Shown: positions 24,888-33,125 of the stretch, piece after piece
How positions within the stretch are numbered: the first letter of the stretch is position 1
Layout of the letters: the number at the start of each line of letters is the position of its first letter
From: Andeanibacterium fulvum
GTDB lineage: Bacteria > Pseudomonadota > Alphaproteobacteria > Sphingomonadales > Sphingomonadaceae
Assembly (NCBI RefSeq): GCF_037154085.1
Contig: NZ_JBANRM010000003.1
Coordinates: 1-64,000 of the forward strand
DNA: 64,000 nucleotides
Direction of reading: 5' to 3'
Position numbers and translations under genes: made by a program
Notes under the pieces: model-generated
Databases searched by the model: none
Seen by the model: the letters and a program-made list of their open reading frames with translations, nothing else
Told to the model about the DNA's origin: nothing

Positions 24888-26300
24888 CTAACCCACCCGC
24901 GGCAGGCGCAGTTCCACCAGCAGCCCGCCCAGATCCTCGCTCTCGCCCAGAGTGACGCTGCCGCCGTAGATTTCCGCCACGTCGCGCACGATGGCGAGGC
25001 CGAGGCCCGTGCCGGGCTTGCCGGTGTCCAGCCGCGCGCCGCGATCGAAGATGCGGATGCGCTCGCTTTCGGGAATGCCCATGCCGTCATCCTCCACCTG
25101 GATCAGGCATTCGTCCGATCCCGGTTCGGCGTCGATCGTCACGAACACGCTGCCGCCGCCATATTTGGCCGCATTCTCGATCAGATTGCCGAGGATTTCG
25201 TCGAGATCCTGCCGCTCGATGGCCACGCGCGCATTGCGGTTACCGGCAAGATCGAAGCGGGTCGTATCGTAAAGCCGGGTGACAGCGCGCAGCACTGCCT
25301 CCACGCTTTCACCGACATTGGCGCGCGAAAGGCCCACGGCGCGGCGGCCAACGGCGCGCGCACGGGCGAGGTGGTGGTCCACCTGACGGCGCATCACGGC
25401 GGCCTCGCGGATCACCGTATCGGCGAGATCGGGCGCCTTGGCGGTGGCAGCGTTCATCACCACTGTCAGCGGCGTCTTGAGCGCATGAGCAAGGTTGCCC
25501 GCATGAGTGCGCGCCTCTTCCGCCTGCTTTTCCGAATGGGCGAGCAGGGCGTTCAGTTCCTCCACCAGCGGCTGCACTTCCAGCGGCAGCGGATCGGTCA
25601 CGCGGTTGGCGCCTGTCGTGCGCATGCGCTTGATCGCCAGCCGCACGCGGCGCAGCGGGCCAAGGCCATACCAGGTCTGGAGGCCCGCCATCAGGAACAG
25701 GCCCATGCCCAGCACCACGAAGCTCCAGAACAGGATCGAGCGAATGCGGGTGATCTGTGCATCGAGATCGTTGCGGCTGGCAGCGACCACGAACCACCAT
25801 TCCGTATCGCTGCCGGGCAGCAGCACAGTGCGTTCCCTCACGCGCAATTTCTCGCCTGCGAACTGGTCGCTGTCATAGATGCGCGGCGCGGCAAGGAAGT
25901 GCGTGTAATCGACCTTGAGCGTGCGATCCCACAGCGAGCGCGAGGCGTAATCGTCATGCCCTTCGCCGCTGATCTGCCAGTAAAGGCCGCTGTTAGGCTC
26001 AAGAAAGCGCTGGTCGCCCAGCGGGCGGTTGAACAGCACCTCGCCATCCGGGCCGATCTCGACCGAGCCGACCATGGCAGTGAGCATGTAATCGAGTTGC
26101 TCGTCGAAATTGCGCGTGACCAGCCCGGTGAGCGTGCGATCCAGCGCAATGCCGCCCAGCAGCAGCAGGATGGTGATCCACCCCGCCGCAATGAACATCA
26201 TGCGCCGGGCAAGGCTGCCCGTATGCGGCACGTCGCCCGAAGCAGCCTCCGCAACGACGGCGCCTTCCTCCGAGGCGGCACCTTCGGCAGGCGCCGTCAT
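24888..26300 (-). CDS. Sensor histidine kinase, PhoQ-like
   Basis: Inner-membrane sensor of 470 residues. An Ala/Glu-rich cytoplasmic head is followed by a membrane helix (about 33-53), a periplasmic sensor domain of some 140 residues and a second helix (about 190-210). Then come a HAMP-like linker, the phospho-accepting histidine (H272) in NLAHALKTPLTV, and an ATPase domain with NLIENAAKYG, VEDDGMGIPESERI and GTGLGLAIVRDVA. A GTG at 26360 would add 20 residues inside the regulator gene. Partner of the response regulator immediately upstream; the periplasmic signal is unknown. Confidence 0.92.
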   Translation of the reverse strand: MTAPAEGAASEEGAVVAEAASGDVPHTGSLARRMMFIAAGWITILLLLGGIALDRTLTGLVTRNFDEQLDYMLTAMVGSVEIGPDGEVLFNRPLGDQRFLEPNSGLYWQISGEGHDDYASRSLWDRTLKVDYTHFLAAPRIYDSDQFAGEKLRVRERTVLLPGSDTEWWFVVAASRNDLDAQITRIRSILFWSFVVLGMGLFLMAGLQTWYGLGPLRRVRLAIKRMRTTGANRVTDPLPLEVQPLVEELNALLAHSEKQAEEARTHAGNLAHALKTPLTVVMNAATAKAPDLADTVIREAAVMRRQVDHHLARARAVGRRAVGLSRANVGESVEAVLRAVTRLYDTTRFDLAGNRNARVAIERQDLDEILGNLIENAAKYGGGSVFVTIDAEPGSDECLIQVEDDGMGIPESERIRIFDRGARLDTGKPGTGLGLAIVRDVAEIYGGSVTLGESEDLGGLLVELRLPRVG

Positions 26301-26310
26301 CGCAGGAGCG

Positions 26311-26988
26311 TCATTCGCGCGGTGCGTCTGCGGGGTCGTCGAGGCTGTATCCGAGGCCACGGATGGTCGTAATCACATCTGCACCCAGCTTCTTGCGAAT
26401 ACGGGTGACGAAGACCTCGATCGTGTTCGAATCGCGGTCGAAATCCTGATCGTAAATATGCTCGATCAGTTCGGTACGGCTGACCACCTTGCCCTTGTGG
26501 TGCATCAGGTAGCTCAGCAGCTTGTATTCCTGCGCGGTGAGCTTCACCGGCTCGCCGGCCAGTGTCACGCGGCCGGAACGCGTATCCAGCCGCACGTCGC
26601 CTGCGGTGAGTTCCGATGAGGCATTGCCCGAGGCGCGGCGGATCAGCGCACGCAGGCGGGCGATCAGTTCCTCGGTCTGGAAGGGCTTGGCGAGATAATC
26701 GTCCGCCCCGGCATCGAGGCCTGCGACCTTGTCGGACCAGCTGTCACGCGCGGTCAGCACCAGCACGGGAAAGCCCCGGCCTTCCTTGCGCCACATGCCC
26801 AGCACGGTCAGCCCGTCGATCTCGGGCAGGCCGAGGTCGAGGATCACGGCGTCGTAATCCTCCGTGCTGCCCATGAAATGGCCGTCTTCCCCATCGGTGG
26901 AAAGGTCCACGGCATAGCCGTTCTGTTCCAGCGTATTCTTGAGCTGCTGGCCGAGAGTGGGTTCGTCCTCGACGATCAGGATCCGCAT
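26311..26988 (-). CDS. OmpR/PhoP-type response regulator
   Basis: 225 residues. The receiver domain has D51 as phosphorylation site in AVILDLGLPEIDG, the acidic pair ED near residue 7, the switch threonine in VLTARDSW and the conserved lysine in DDYLAKPF. The winged-helix output domain runs from about 130 and includes LTAQEYKLLSYLMHHKGKV and RDSNTIEVFVTRIRKKLG. It precedes the kinase by about 10 bp, a single operon, and a PepSY gene lies upstream on the same strand. Confidence 0.95.
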   Translation of the reverse strand: MRILIVEDEPTLGQQLKNTLEQNGYAVDLSTDGEDGHFMGSTEDYDAVILDLGLPEIDGLTVLGMWRKEGRGFPVLVLTARDSWSDKVAGLDAGADDYLAKPFQTEELIARLRALIRRASGNASSELTAGDVRLDTRSGRVTLAGEPVKLTAQEYKLLSYLMHHKGKVVSRTELIEHIYDQDFDRDSNTIEVFVTRIRKKLGADVITTIRGLGYSLDDPADAPRE

Positions 26989-27094
26989 CGCGTCATTCCC
27001 TGTCTGGTCCGCCCGGAGGCCGGACGGTGCAAGTGCTGAGCCTTGCTTTGGTTCCTTGTGCGGAATGCGTCAACCAAGAGACGGAACTACCTGC

Positions 27095-27418
27095 CTATTC
27101 GCTGCGGGAAAGCACGCGACCGGAGCGCGCGTCGACATCGACGAATACGACCTTGCCGTTCTTGATGAATTTCAGCCGGTAGGCCTTGGCCACCGAATCA
27201 TAGGCCGGGCCGAGATATTGCATATCGCCCATCTGCGGCACGATCCGGCGTTCGATCTCCCGCAGGGGCAGCACGTTGCCGGCGCGCATTTCCTTGCGGG
27301 CGGCGCCCTGGTCATCACGGTTCTGCGACTGCGCGAAAGCCGCAGGTGCAACCGCGCTCGACGCGGTCAGCGCGCCAAGAGCAAACGGGGCCAGAACGGA
27401 AGCAATCAACCTGAACAT
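27095..27418 (-). CDS. Secreted PepSY-domain protein
   Basis: 107 residues. A signal peptide (about 1-29, ending AAFAQ) is followed by a small PepSY domain: LPLREIERRIVPQMGDMQYLG and KAYRLKFIKNGKVVFVDVDARSGRVL. PepSY modules occur in periplasmic proteins and often accompany PhoPQ-like systems. Its position 106 bp upstream of the response regulator, on the same strand, suggests that it modulates or is controlled by that system (inference). Confidence 0.82.
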   Translation of the reverse strand: MFRLIASVLAPFALGALTASSAVAPAAFAQSQNRDDQGAARKEMRAGNVLPLREIERRIVPQMGDMQYLGPAYDSVAKAYRLKFIKNGKVVFVDVDARSGRVLSRSE

Positions 27419-27624
27419 CGTGGTCCTGTGCCTAGAGACGGGGCTTTGAACGAGGTGTGAATGAGGCGAAACTGTGGCGTTCAGATAAGGTTCCGGCGAA
27501 TAGCGTTCCGGGGCAATGCCGCCCGGGGCGCCATCCCGCAAGCCCCCCGCAGACGATCCCCCGCAGCCTGTGCCAACCCTGCCACGCTGGACGCGAAGCC
27601 TGTGCCCGGCTACTGGCCCGGCCC

Positions 27625-29433
27625 ATGGCAGAACCACCGATCTTGAGCTGGGAAGGACTGGGCCTTATCCAGGGCAGCGGCTGGCTGTTCGGCAACCCCG
27701 AAACCGGCGGCATCGACCTGCATATCGGCCCGCGCGACCGCGTGGCCCTGATCGGGCGCAACGGCGCGGGCAAGACAACCCTGCTCAAGCTGATCGACAA
27801 TCTGATCGAGGCCGACCGGGGCAAGCGCACCATCAGGCCCGGCACGCGCGTGGTTATGCTGGAGCAGGAGCCGGATTTCACGGCTTACGAAACATTGATG
27901 GATTATGCCCTGTCCGGCCCCGACGCCCCGCCCCGGCACGAGGTGGAAGCGATTGCCGGGCAGATCGGCATCGACCTGATGCGCACGGCCCAAAGCGCCA
28001 GCGGCGGCGAGAAGCGCCGCGCCGCGCTCTGCCGTGCCCTTGCCAGCGATCCAGACCTGCTGCTGCTGGACGAGCCGACCAACCATCTGGACCTTGCCGC
28101 GATCGACTGGCTGGAAGACTGGCTGAACCGCTTTCGCGGTGCCTTCGTGGTCATCAGCCATGACCGTACCTTCCTCACCCGCCTGACCCGCGCCACCCTG
28201 TGGCTCGACCGGGGCAGCCTGCGCCGCAAGGAAGTGGGCTTTGGCGGTTATGAGGCGTGGGAAGAACAGGTCTATGCCGAAGAGGCGCGCGCCGCCGAAA
28301 AGCTCGATGCGAAGCTGAAGCTGGAAGCGCATTGGCTGGAACGCGGCGTCACTGCCCGGCGCAAGCGCAATCAGGGCCGCCTGGAAAAGCTGTGGGAAAT
28401 GCGCGCTCAGCGCGCCGCCATGCTCACCCCCGGCGGTACTGCCAAGCTGGCGTTGAAGGCCGACGATACCAAAACCAAGTCCGTGATCGTGGCCGAGCAT
28501 GTCACGAAGAGATACGGCGATCGCACGATCATCCGCGACTTCAACCTGCGCATCCAGCGCGGCGACCGCATCGGCCTTGTCGGCTCCAACGGCGCGGGCA
28601 AGACCACGCTGCTCAAGTTGCTGACCGGCGAGATCCAGCCCGACGAAGGCCAGGTGATCCTCGCCAAGACGCTCAGCGGCGTGATGATCGACCAGCAGCG
28701 CAGCCTGCTCAGCCCCGACAAAACCGTGCGCCAGATCATCGCGGAAGGCGGCGACTGGGTGGATGTGCGCGGCGTGCGCAAGCATGTGCAGGGCTATCTC
28801 AAGGAATTCCTGTTCGATCCCGCCATCGTCGACATGAAAGTGGGCGTGCTGTCCGGCGGCGAACGGTCACGTCTGTTGCTGGCCCGCGAATTCGCCCGCG
28901 AATCCAACCTGCTGGTGCTGGACGAGCCGACCAACGATCTCGACCTCGAAACGCTGGACCTGCTGCAGGAAGTGATCGCGGATTATGACGGCACTGTGCT
29001 GATCGTCAGCCACGACCGCGACTTTCTGGACCGCACGGTCACTGTCACGCTGGGCCTCGACGGCAGCGGCGCGGTGGACATCGTGGCGGGCGGCTATGCC
29101 GATTGGGAAGCCAAGCGCAGGCAGCGCAACGCCCCGGCCAAGGCGAAGCCCAAGGCGGATAGCGCCGCTGCCACACCGCCGCCCCCTCCTCCGCCGCCCA
29201 AGCGCACCAAGCTGTCCTACAAGGACCAGCGCGATTACGAGCTGCTGCCCAAGCGGATCGAGGAACTGGAAGCCGTCATCGCCCGCGATGAGGAAGCGCT
29301 GCACGATCCCAGCCTCTACACTCGCGATCCGGCGCGGTTTGCCAAGCTGTCCGATGCAATCGCCAAGGCCCGTGACGAGAAGGACGCTGCCGAAATGCGC
29401 TGGCTGGAACTGGCGGAACAGGTCGAGGGATGA
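27625..29433 (+). CDS. ABC-F family ATPase, Uup-like
   Basis: 602 residues with two ABC domains and no membrane part. The first has Walker A GRNGAGKTT and signature ASGGEKRR; the second has Walker A GSNGAGKTT and signature LSGGERSR. Both end in DEPTNHLDL/DEPTNDLDL. A Pro/Lys-rich linker leads into a C-terminal coiled coil (KLSYKDQRDYELLPKRIEEL), the mark of the Uup branch, which binds DNA or ribosomes. The ATG at 27625 is preferred to an upstream in-frame start because homology begins there. The stop overlaps the next start (ATGA). Confidence 0.92.
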   Translation: MAEPPILSWEGLGLIQGSGWLFGNPETGGIDLHIGPRDRVALIGRNGAGKTTLLKLIDNLIEADRGKRTIRPGTRVVMLEQEPDFTAYETLMDYALSGPDAPPRHEVEAIAGQIGIDLMRTAQSASGGEKRRAALCRALASDPDLLLLDEPTNHLDLAAIDWLEDWLNRFRGAFVVISHDRTFLTRLTRATLWLDRGSLRRKEVGFGGYEAWEEQVYAEEARAAEKLDAKLKLEAHWLERGVTARRKRNQGRLEKLWEMRAQRAAMLTPGGTAKLALKADDTKTKSVIVAEHVTKRYGDRTIIRDFNLRIQRGDRIGLVGSNGAGKTTLLKLLTGEIQPDEGQVILAKTLSGVMIDQQRSLLSPDKTVRQIIAEGGDWVDVRGVRKHVQGYLKEFLFDPAIVDMKVGVLSGGERSRLLLAREFARESNLLVLDEPTNDLDLETLDLLQEVIADYDGTVLIVSHDRDFLDRTVTVTLGLDGSGAVDIVAGGYADWEAKRRQRNAPAKAKPKADSAAATPPPPPPPPKRTKLSYKDQRDYELLPKRIEELEAVIARDEEALHDPSLYTRDPARFAKLSDAIAKARDEKDAAEMRWLELAEQVEG

Positions 29434-30005
29434 GCGATCTCCACCGGGAGATTGCCGCCTGCACCCTTTGCGCTTCTTACCTGCCGCTCGGCCCGCGTCC
29501 GGTCGTGCAGTTTTCCGCGACCTCGCGCCTGTTGATCGTCGGGCAGGCACCCGGCACCAAGGTGCACGAAAGCGGCATTCCGTGGGACGATGCCAGCGGC
29601 GCGCGGCTATGCGACTGGACCGGCCTCACCAACGCGGAACTGCATGATCCTGCCCGCGTGGCAATCGTACCGATGGGCTTCTGCTATCCCGGCAAGGGCA
29701 AGGGCGGCGATCTGCCGCCGCGCCCCGAATGCGCGCCCCTGTGGCACGAGCGGGTGCTGGCCCGGATGGCGGATATCCGGCTGACCCTGCTGGTCGGCGC
29801 CCATGCGCAGCTTCGCTATCTGCCGGAAACCCGGCGACTGACGATGGCGGAACGGGTGCTGCGCCACGCCGAATTCGGCCCGCGCTTCTTCCCCCTGCCC
29901 CACCCGTCATGGCGCAGCACGATCTTCATGCGGCAGAATCCGTGGTTCGAAGCGGAGGTCCTGCCGGAACTGCGCAGGGCCGTTGCGGAAGCGCTCGGCG
30001 GTTAA
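29430..30005 (+). CDS. Uracil-DNA glycosylase superfamily protein, Fe-S type
   Basis: 191 residues. Motif A is GQAPGTKVHESGIPW and motif B is HPSW, both of the UDG fold. Four cysteines, C-x2-C at 11/14 and C-x15-C in the FCYPGKGKGG ... PEC segment, match the iron-sulfur ligands of family 4 enzymes. Motif A differs from family 4 (GEAPG) and from UdgX (GEQPG), so the exact activity is open; excision of uracil or another damaged base is plausible. It is translationally coupled to the ABC-F gene and overlaps the convergent GGDEF gene by 4 bp. Confidence 0.82.
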   Translation: MSDLHREIAACTLCASYLPLGPRPVVQFSATSRLLIVGQAPGTKVHESGIPWDDASGARLCDWTGLTNAELHDPARVAIVPMGFCYPGKGKGGDLPPRPECAPLWHERVLARMADIRLTLLVGAHAQLRYLPETRRLTMAERVLRHAEFGPRFFPLPHPSWRSTIFMRQNPWFEAEVLPELRRAVAEALGG

Positions 30006-31855
30006 TTCTCGATCCAGGGCACTTCGCCCGGCGTCCAGCGCTGAGTGCCGTTGACCGCCATTTCCAGCCGGTTGCGGCCCTTGGCCTTGGCCAGCACCAC
30101 AGCGGCATCGGCGCGTTTCATCGTCTCGTCCAGCGTATCCTTGATCCGCGCCACCCCGGCACTCACCGTGGCACGCGGGCCGCCTAGCCCTTCCGGCCCG
30201 CTGATGTCGGACAGGGTCAGGACCACGCGCTGGCACAGGGCCTCGGCCTGTTCCGGACTGGCGCCCGACAGCAGCACCGCGAAACGCTCGCCCCCGATGC
30301 GGGAGATGATGTCGTTCTTGCGCATCAGGCTGCGCAGCAGGCGCGCCACGGTGGTCAGCACCTTGTCGCCCACGTCATGGCCAAAATCGCGATTGATCGA
30401 GCGGAAATCGTCGATGTCGAAGATGGCCAGACACCCGTCGATCGGCGCTTCGAGATGATATTGCAGCATCGAATTGAAGGCACGGCGATTGGTCAGCTTG
30501 GTCAGCGGATCGGTGAGGATCGCGGCGAAGAGCTGCTGTTCCAGCGCCTTGCGTTCCTCGATGCTGCGCAAGGTGATGATCGCGCCCGCCACCTGCCGGC
30601 CATCGTCGCGCCAGCCGCGGATCTTGGTGTCGAACCAGCGCTCGCCCGCCGCGTCGGAGAAACCGAGGAATTCGTTCCACGCCGAAGCCGGCGCCCCTTC
30701 CGTGATCACGCTCTGCAATTCGGACTGGAACGAGGCGGTGTAGGAAGGATGGATCAGGTCCAGCACGCTCCGGCCCAGCAATTCTATCGGGTGCAGTTCC
30801 GTCATCTTCTCGACGCTGGGCGAGGCGTAGAGGATGAAGCCTTCCCGGTCGGTCTTGATGATGATGTCGCTCATGTTCTCGGCCAGCAGGCGATACATGC
30901 CCTGGCTTTCATTGATGGCGAAATCCTTGGCCTCCAGCGACAGTTCGACCGAGGCGGAAGCCTTGTCCTGATCCTGCAGCGCCTTGGCCAGGCGGCGGTT
31001 CTGGGTGATGTGGCCCGCCAGCGGCTGAAGGCAGATCACCGCCACCGCGAAATAGAACTGCAGGAACTGAGTACCGCCAGAAAGGTCCATCGGCAGGATC
31101 GGCTGAACCAGCGTTCCGGCCTCGTCCGCGCCCCAGGCGGAGATCGCCAGCACGAAGATCGCCATCGACGCCGCCGTCATGCCGAACCGGCAAGTGGCGA
31201 TCATCGCCACCAGCACCGGCACCAGATAGGCCCCACTCCACGGTTGCCACATCGCCCAGCACATGGTGATGGCGACCAGCGCGAGAAACGCCACCATCTC
31301 CAGCAGGCGCGCGGGCGATTGGCGCTTGAGCCAGCGTTCCAGGCTGCCGCCGACAACCAGGCTGAACATGGGGAAGAACACCATGATCCCCAGCGCATGG
31401 GCGATCACGTATTTTCCAAAGTGATCGAACCATTGCCAGCCCGCCACGGCATACATCGACGTTGCCACCACCAGCCCGCCGGCCACGGGTGCGATCACTC
31501 CGATCGCGGCGGCATCGGCCAGCCATTCGCGCAGCAATTCGCTGCCCTGCCGCTTGCGCCTTGTGAGCAGGCGGGCGGCGAGCCATGCCTCAAGCGTATG
31601 GGCGACAAGGCAGGCCCCGGCGAAATACGGCCCCTCTCCGGCGAGGAGGGCGGCAGCCGCGCTGCCGATCCCCGCCAGAACGAGGAACACCGGCCATTGC
31701 TGGCGCGGCGCGTGAAGAAGGATGGCGATCAGCAGGCCCGCCGCTGGCCACAGCAGCATCGGCCCGGTCGCGCTGCCTTCCGGCGGAAGGGCAATCAGCG
31801 CCAGGCCGCAATAAGCAACCAGGAAGAAGAGCGCCGTGGAGCTTTTGCGGATCAC
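30002..31855 (-). CDS. MASE1-PAS-GGDEF protein with degenerate GGERF site
   Basis: 617 residues, GTG start. Eight or so membrane helices in the first 300 residues form a MASE1 sensor. A coiled linker and a PAS domain (about 310-430, QGMYRLLAENMSDIIIKTD) follow, then a GGDEF domain. The signature reads GGERF at 521-525, so the fourth residue is Arg instead of the metal-binding Glu, and cyclase activity is doubtful. The inhibitory-site motif RxxD is kept as RKND at 512-515, five residues upstream. The protein is therefore more likely a c-di-GMP receptor than a producer (inference). Confidence 0.88.
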   Translation of the reverse strand: MIRKSSTALFFLVAYCGLALIALPPEGSATGPMLLWPAAGLLIAILLHAPRQQWPVFLVLAGIGSAAAALLAGEGPYFAGACLVAHTLEAWLAARLLTRRKRQGSELLREWLADAAAIGVIAPVAGGLVVATSMYAVAGWQWFDHFGKYVIAHALGIMVFFPMFSLVVGGSLERWLKRQSPARLLEMVAFLALVAITMCWAMWQPWSGAYLVPVLVAMIATCRFGMTAASMAIFVLAISAWGADEAGTLVQPILPMDLSGGTQFLQFYFAVAVICLQPLAGHITQNRRLAKALQDQDKASASVELSLEAKDFAINESQGMYRLLAENMSDIIIKTDREGFILYASPSVEKMTELHPIELLGRSVLDLIHPSYTASFQSELQSVITEGAPASAWNEFLGFSDAAGERWFDTKIRGWRDDGRQVAGAIITLRSIEERKALEQQLFAAILTDPLTKLTNRRAFNSMLQYHLEAPIDGCLAIFDIDDFRSINRDFGHDVGDKVLTTVARLLRSLMRKNDIISRIGGERFAVLLSGASPEQAEALCQRVVLTLSDISGPEGLGGPRATVSAGVARIKDTLDETMKRADAAVVLAKAKGRNRLEMAVNGTQRWTPGEVPWIEN

Positions 31856-31969
31856 GGGCGAGATCGTGAAGTAACGCAGTAACCGGATTCTGAAAATCCA
31901 TCCTCAATGCCGCGTTTACCAAAAGGCTTCTGTGGATATCTCCGCCCCTTCCTCCCCCTGCGCCCGTCC

Positions 31970-32443
31970 TCAGGGGATGCGATAGAAATCCGCCACTCGT
32001 TCCAGCGCCAGCCGCAGCACCAGCTTGCCGCTGCGAGAAGGCCATTCCAGCGCCTTTTCCGCCATTGGCAGGCTTTCTCCGGCACAGACCACCCGCCAGA
32101 GAATATCGGCAAGGCCGCTGCCTGCCGTGGCCACCGCACCATCGAAACGCCCGCGCGCCGCAATCTGTCGCTCGGTGGGATGCAGGCCACCGCCGGAAGC
32201 GCCCTTCCCGCTTGCCGGTTCCCACCGCATGGTTACGCGCGGGCCGATTGCCGCGCGTTCATAATCGGCGCGCAGGCACTCGCCCGCAGCGAAGAGCCGG
32301 TCGCTCAGATGGCCGCGTGCATGCAGCCAGCCCAGCGGGCTCTCGGCAAGGTTCACTGTCACCCGGCGCCCCCTGCGCGCAGGGGAAGCGCTGCGGCGGG
32401 GGCCTTCGCAGGTCAGTTCGCGTTCGACGAGTTGGGGCTTCAT
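31970..32443 (-). CDS. DUF6456 domain protein
   Basis: 157 residues. A basic head (RRSASPARRGRRVTVNLAESP) leads into a helical domain containing GWLHARGHLSDRLFAAGECLRADYERA, typical of the DUF6456 family found in alphaproteobacteria. This family is sometimes fused to a helix-turn-helix, which is absent here. The gene diverges from an XRE regulator, and the 109-bp gap carries the shared operator motif. The reading frame continues far upstream across the XRE and glycosyltransferase genes, but the ATG at 32443 is where the conserved part starts. Function unknown. Confidence 0.78.
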   Translation of the reverse strand: MKPQLVERELTCEGPRRSASPARRGRRVTVNLAESPLGWLHARGHLSDRLFAAGECLRADYERAAIGPRVTMRWEPASGKGASGGGLHPTERQIAARGRFDGAVATAGSGLADILWRVVCAGESLPMAEKALEWPSRSGKLVLRLALERVADFYRIP

Positions 32444-32501
32444 GGCGTCATCCTCTTTCGCGGCTCTGGGGTGCGAATGGGCCTTGCCAAGATTCGGTAC
32501 T

Positions 32502-32534
32502 TGTAGGAAAGAGGAAAAAACCGATTTGGTTATT
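32502..32534 (+). promoter_or_regulatory. Putative operator of the XRE regulator
   Basis: AACCGATTTGGTTATT (32519-32534), a palindromic AACC-N5-GGTT site, matches the site before the GTA-type holin (38610-38625) at 15 of 16 positions. TGTAGGAAA (32502-32510) lies 8 bp to its left and is also shared with that promoter in inverted form. It is in the divergent DUF6456/XRE promoter region, as expected for an autoregulated repressor. Confidence 0.5.
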
Positions 32535-32552
32535 CGAGGGGAGTAATCGGCC

Positions 32553-33125
32553 ATGATCAATCGCATAAGGGATATTCGCAAGGAAAAGGGGATGACCCTG
32601 GCCGATGTCGCCGCCGCCTGCGTCCCACCCACCACGGCACAGACGATCGGCCGGCTCGAGACGGGCATGCGCAACCTCTCGCTCACCTGGATGAACCGCA
32701 TTGCCGCGGCCCTGGATGTGGAGCCCGAGATGCTGGTGCGCAGCGAAGCGGCGGCCCAGCCCCAGATCGTCGCCCGCCTGACCGAGGCCGGCGCCGAGGG
32801 CCTGACCTCCCCGCGCGATGCGATCCTGCCGACCGAGCTGGAAAGCACCGCGCCGCTCCTCTGCCTGGCGGTGGAAACCGGCGCGGGCGAATATCGTCCC
32901 GGCGACCAGATCTGGCTGCGCCAGCTTCCGCCGGAAGAAGCCCCGCGCATGATCAATCGCGACGTGCTCGTCCCGCGCAAGGGCGGCCGGTTTGCCTTCG
33001 GGCGGCTGATCGACCGGCAGGGCAATATGGTTGGCATCCTTCCGCCCGGCTCCGGCCAGCGGCAGATCGTGGTCGATAGCCCCGAATGGCTGGCAATGGC
33101 GGAAATGCTGGTCCGCAAGCTGTGA
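32553..33125 (+). CDS. XRE-family regulator with a LexA/S24-like C-terminal half
   Basis: 190 residues. The N-terminal HTH_3 domain is INRIRDIRKEKGMTLADVAA ... TIGRLETGMRNLSLTWMNRIA. The C-terminal half (APLLCLAVETG ... YRPGDQIWLRQ ... VLVPRKGGRFAFGRLID) has the outline of the beta-rich S24 fold seen in phage repressors, but I see no convincing Ser-Lys catalytic pair, so autocleavage is doubtful. A palindromic site lies 19 bp upstream of the ATG. The glycosyltransferase start overlaps its stop codon (GTGA). A phage-type repressor that controls itself and the holin is the working idea. Confidence 0.82.
   Translation: MINRIRDIRKEKGMTLADVAAACVPPTTAQTIGRLETGMRNLSLTWMNRIAAALDVEPEMLVRSEAAAQPQIVARLTEAGAEGLTSPRDAILPTELESTAPLLCLAVETGAGEYRPGDQIWLRQLPPEEAPRMINRDVLVPRKGGRFAFGRLIDRQGNMVGILPPGSGQRQIVVDSPEWLAMAEMLVRKL

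Noticed and set aside
27491..27515. GTTC ... GTTC pair before the ABC-F gene as a LexA site
   Set aside because: The spacing is 11 bp, not 7.
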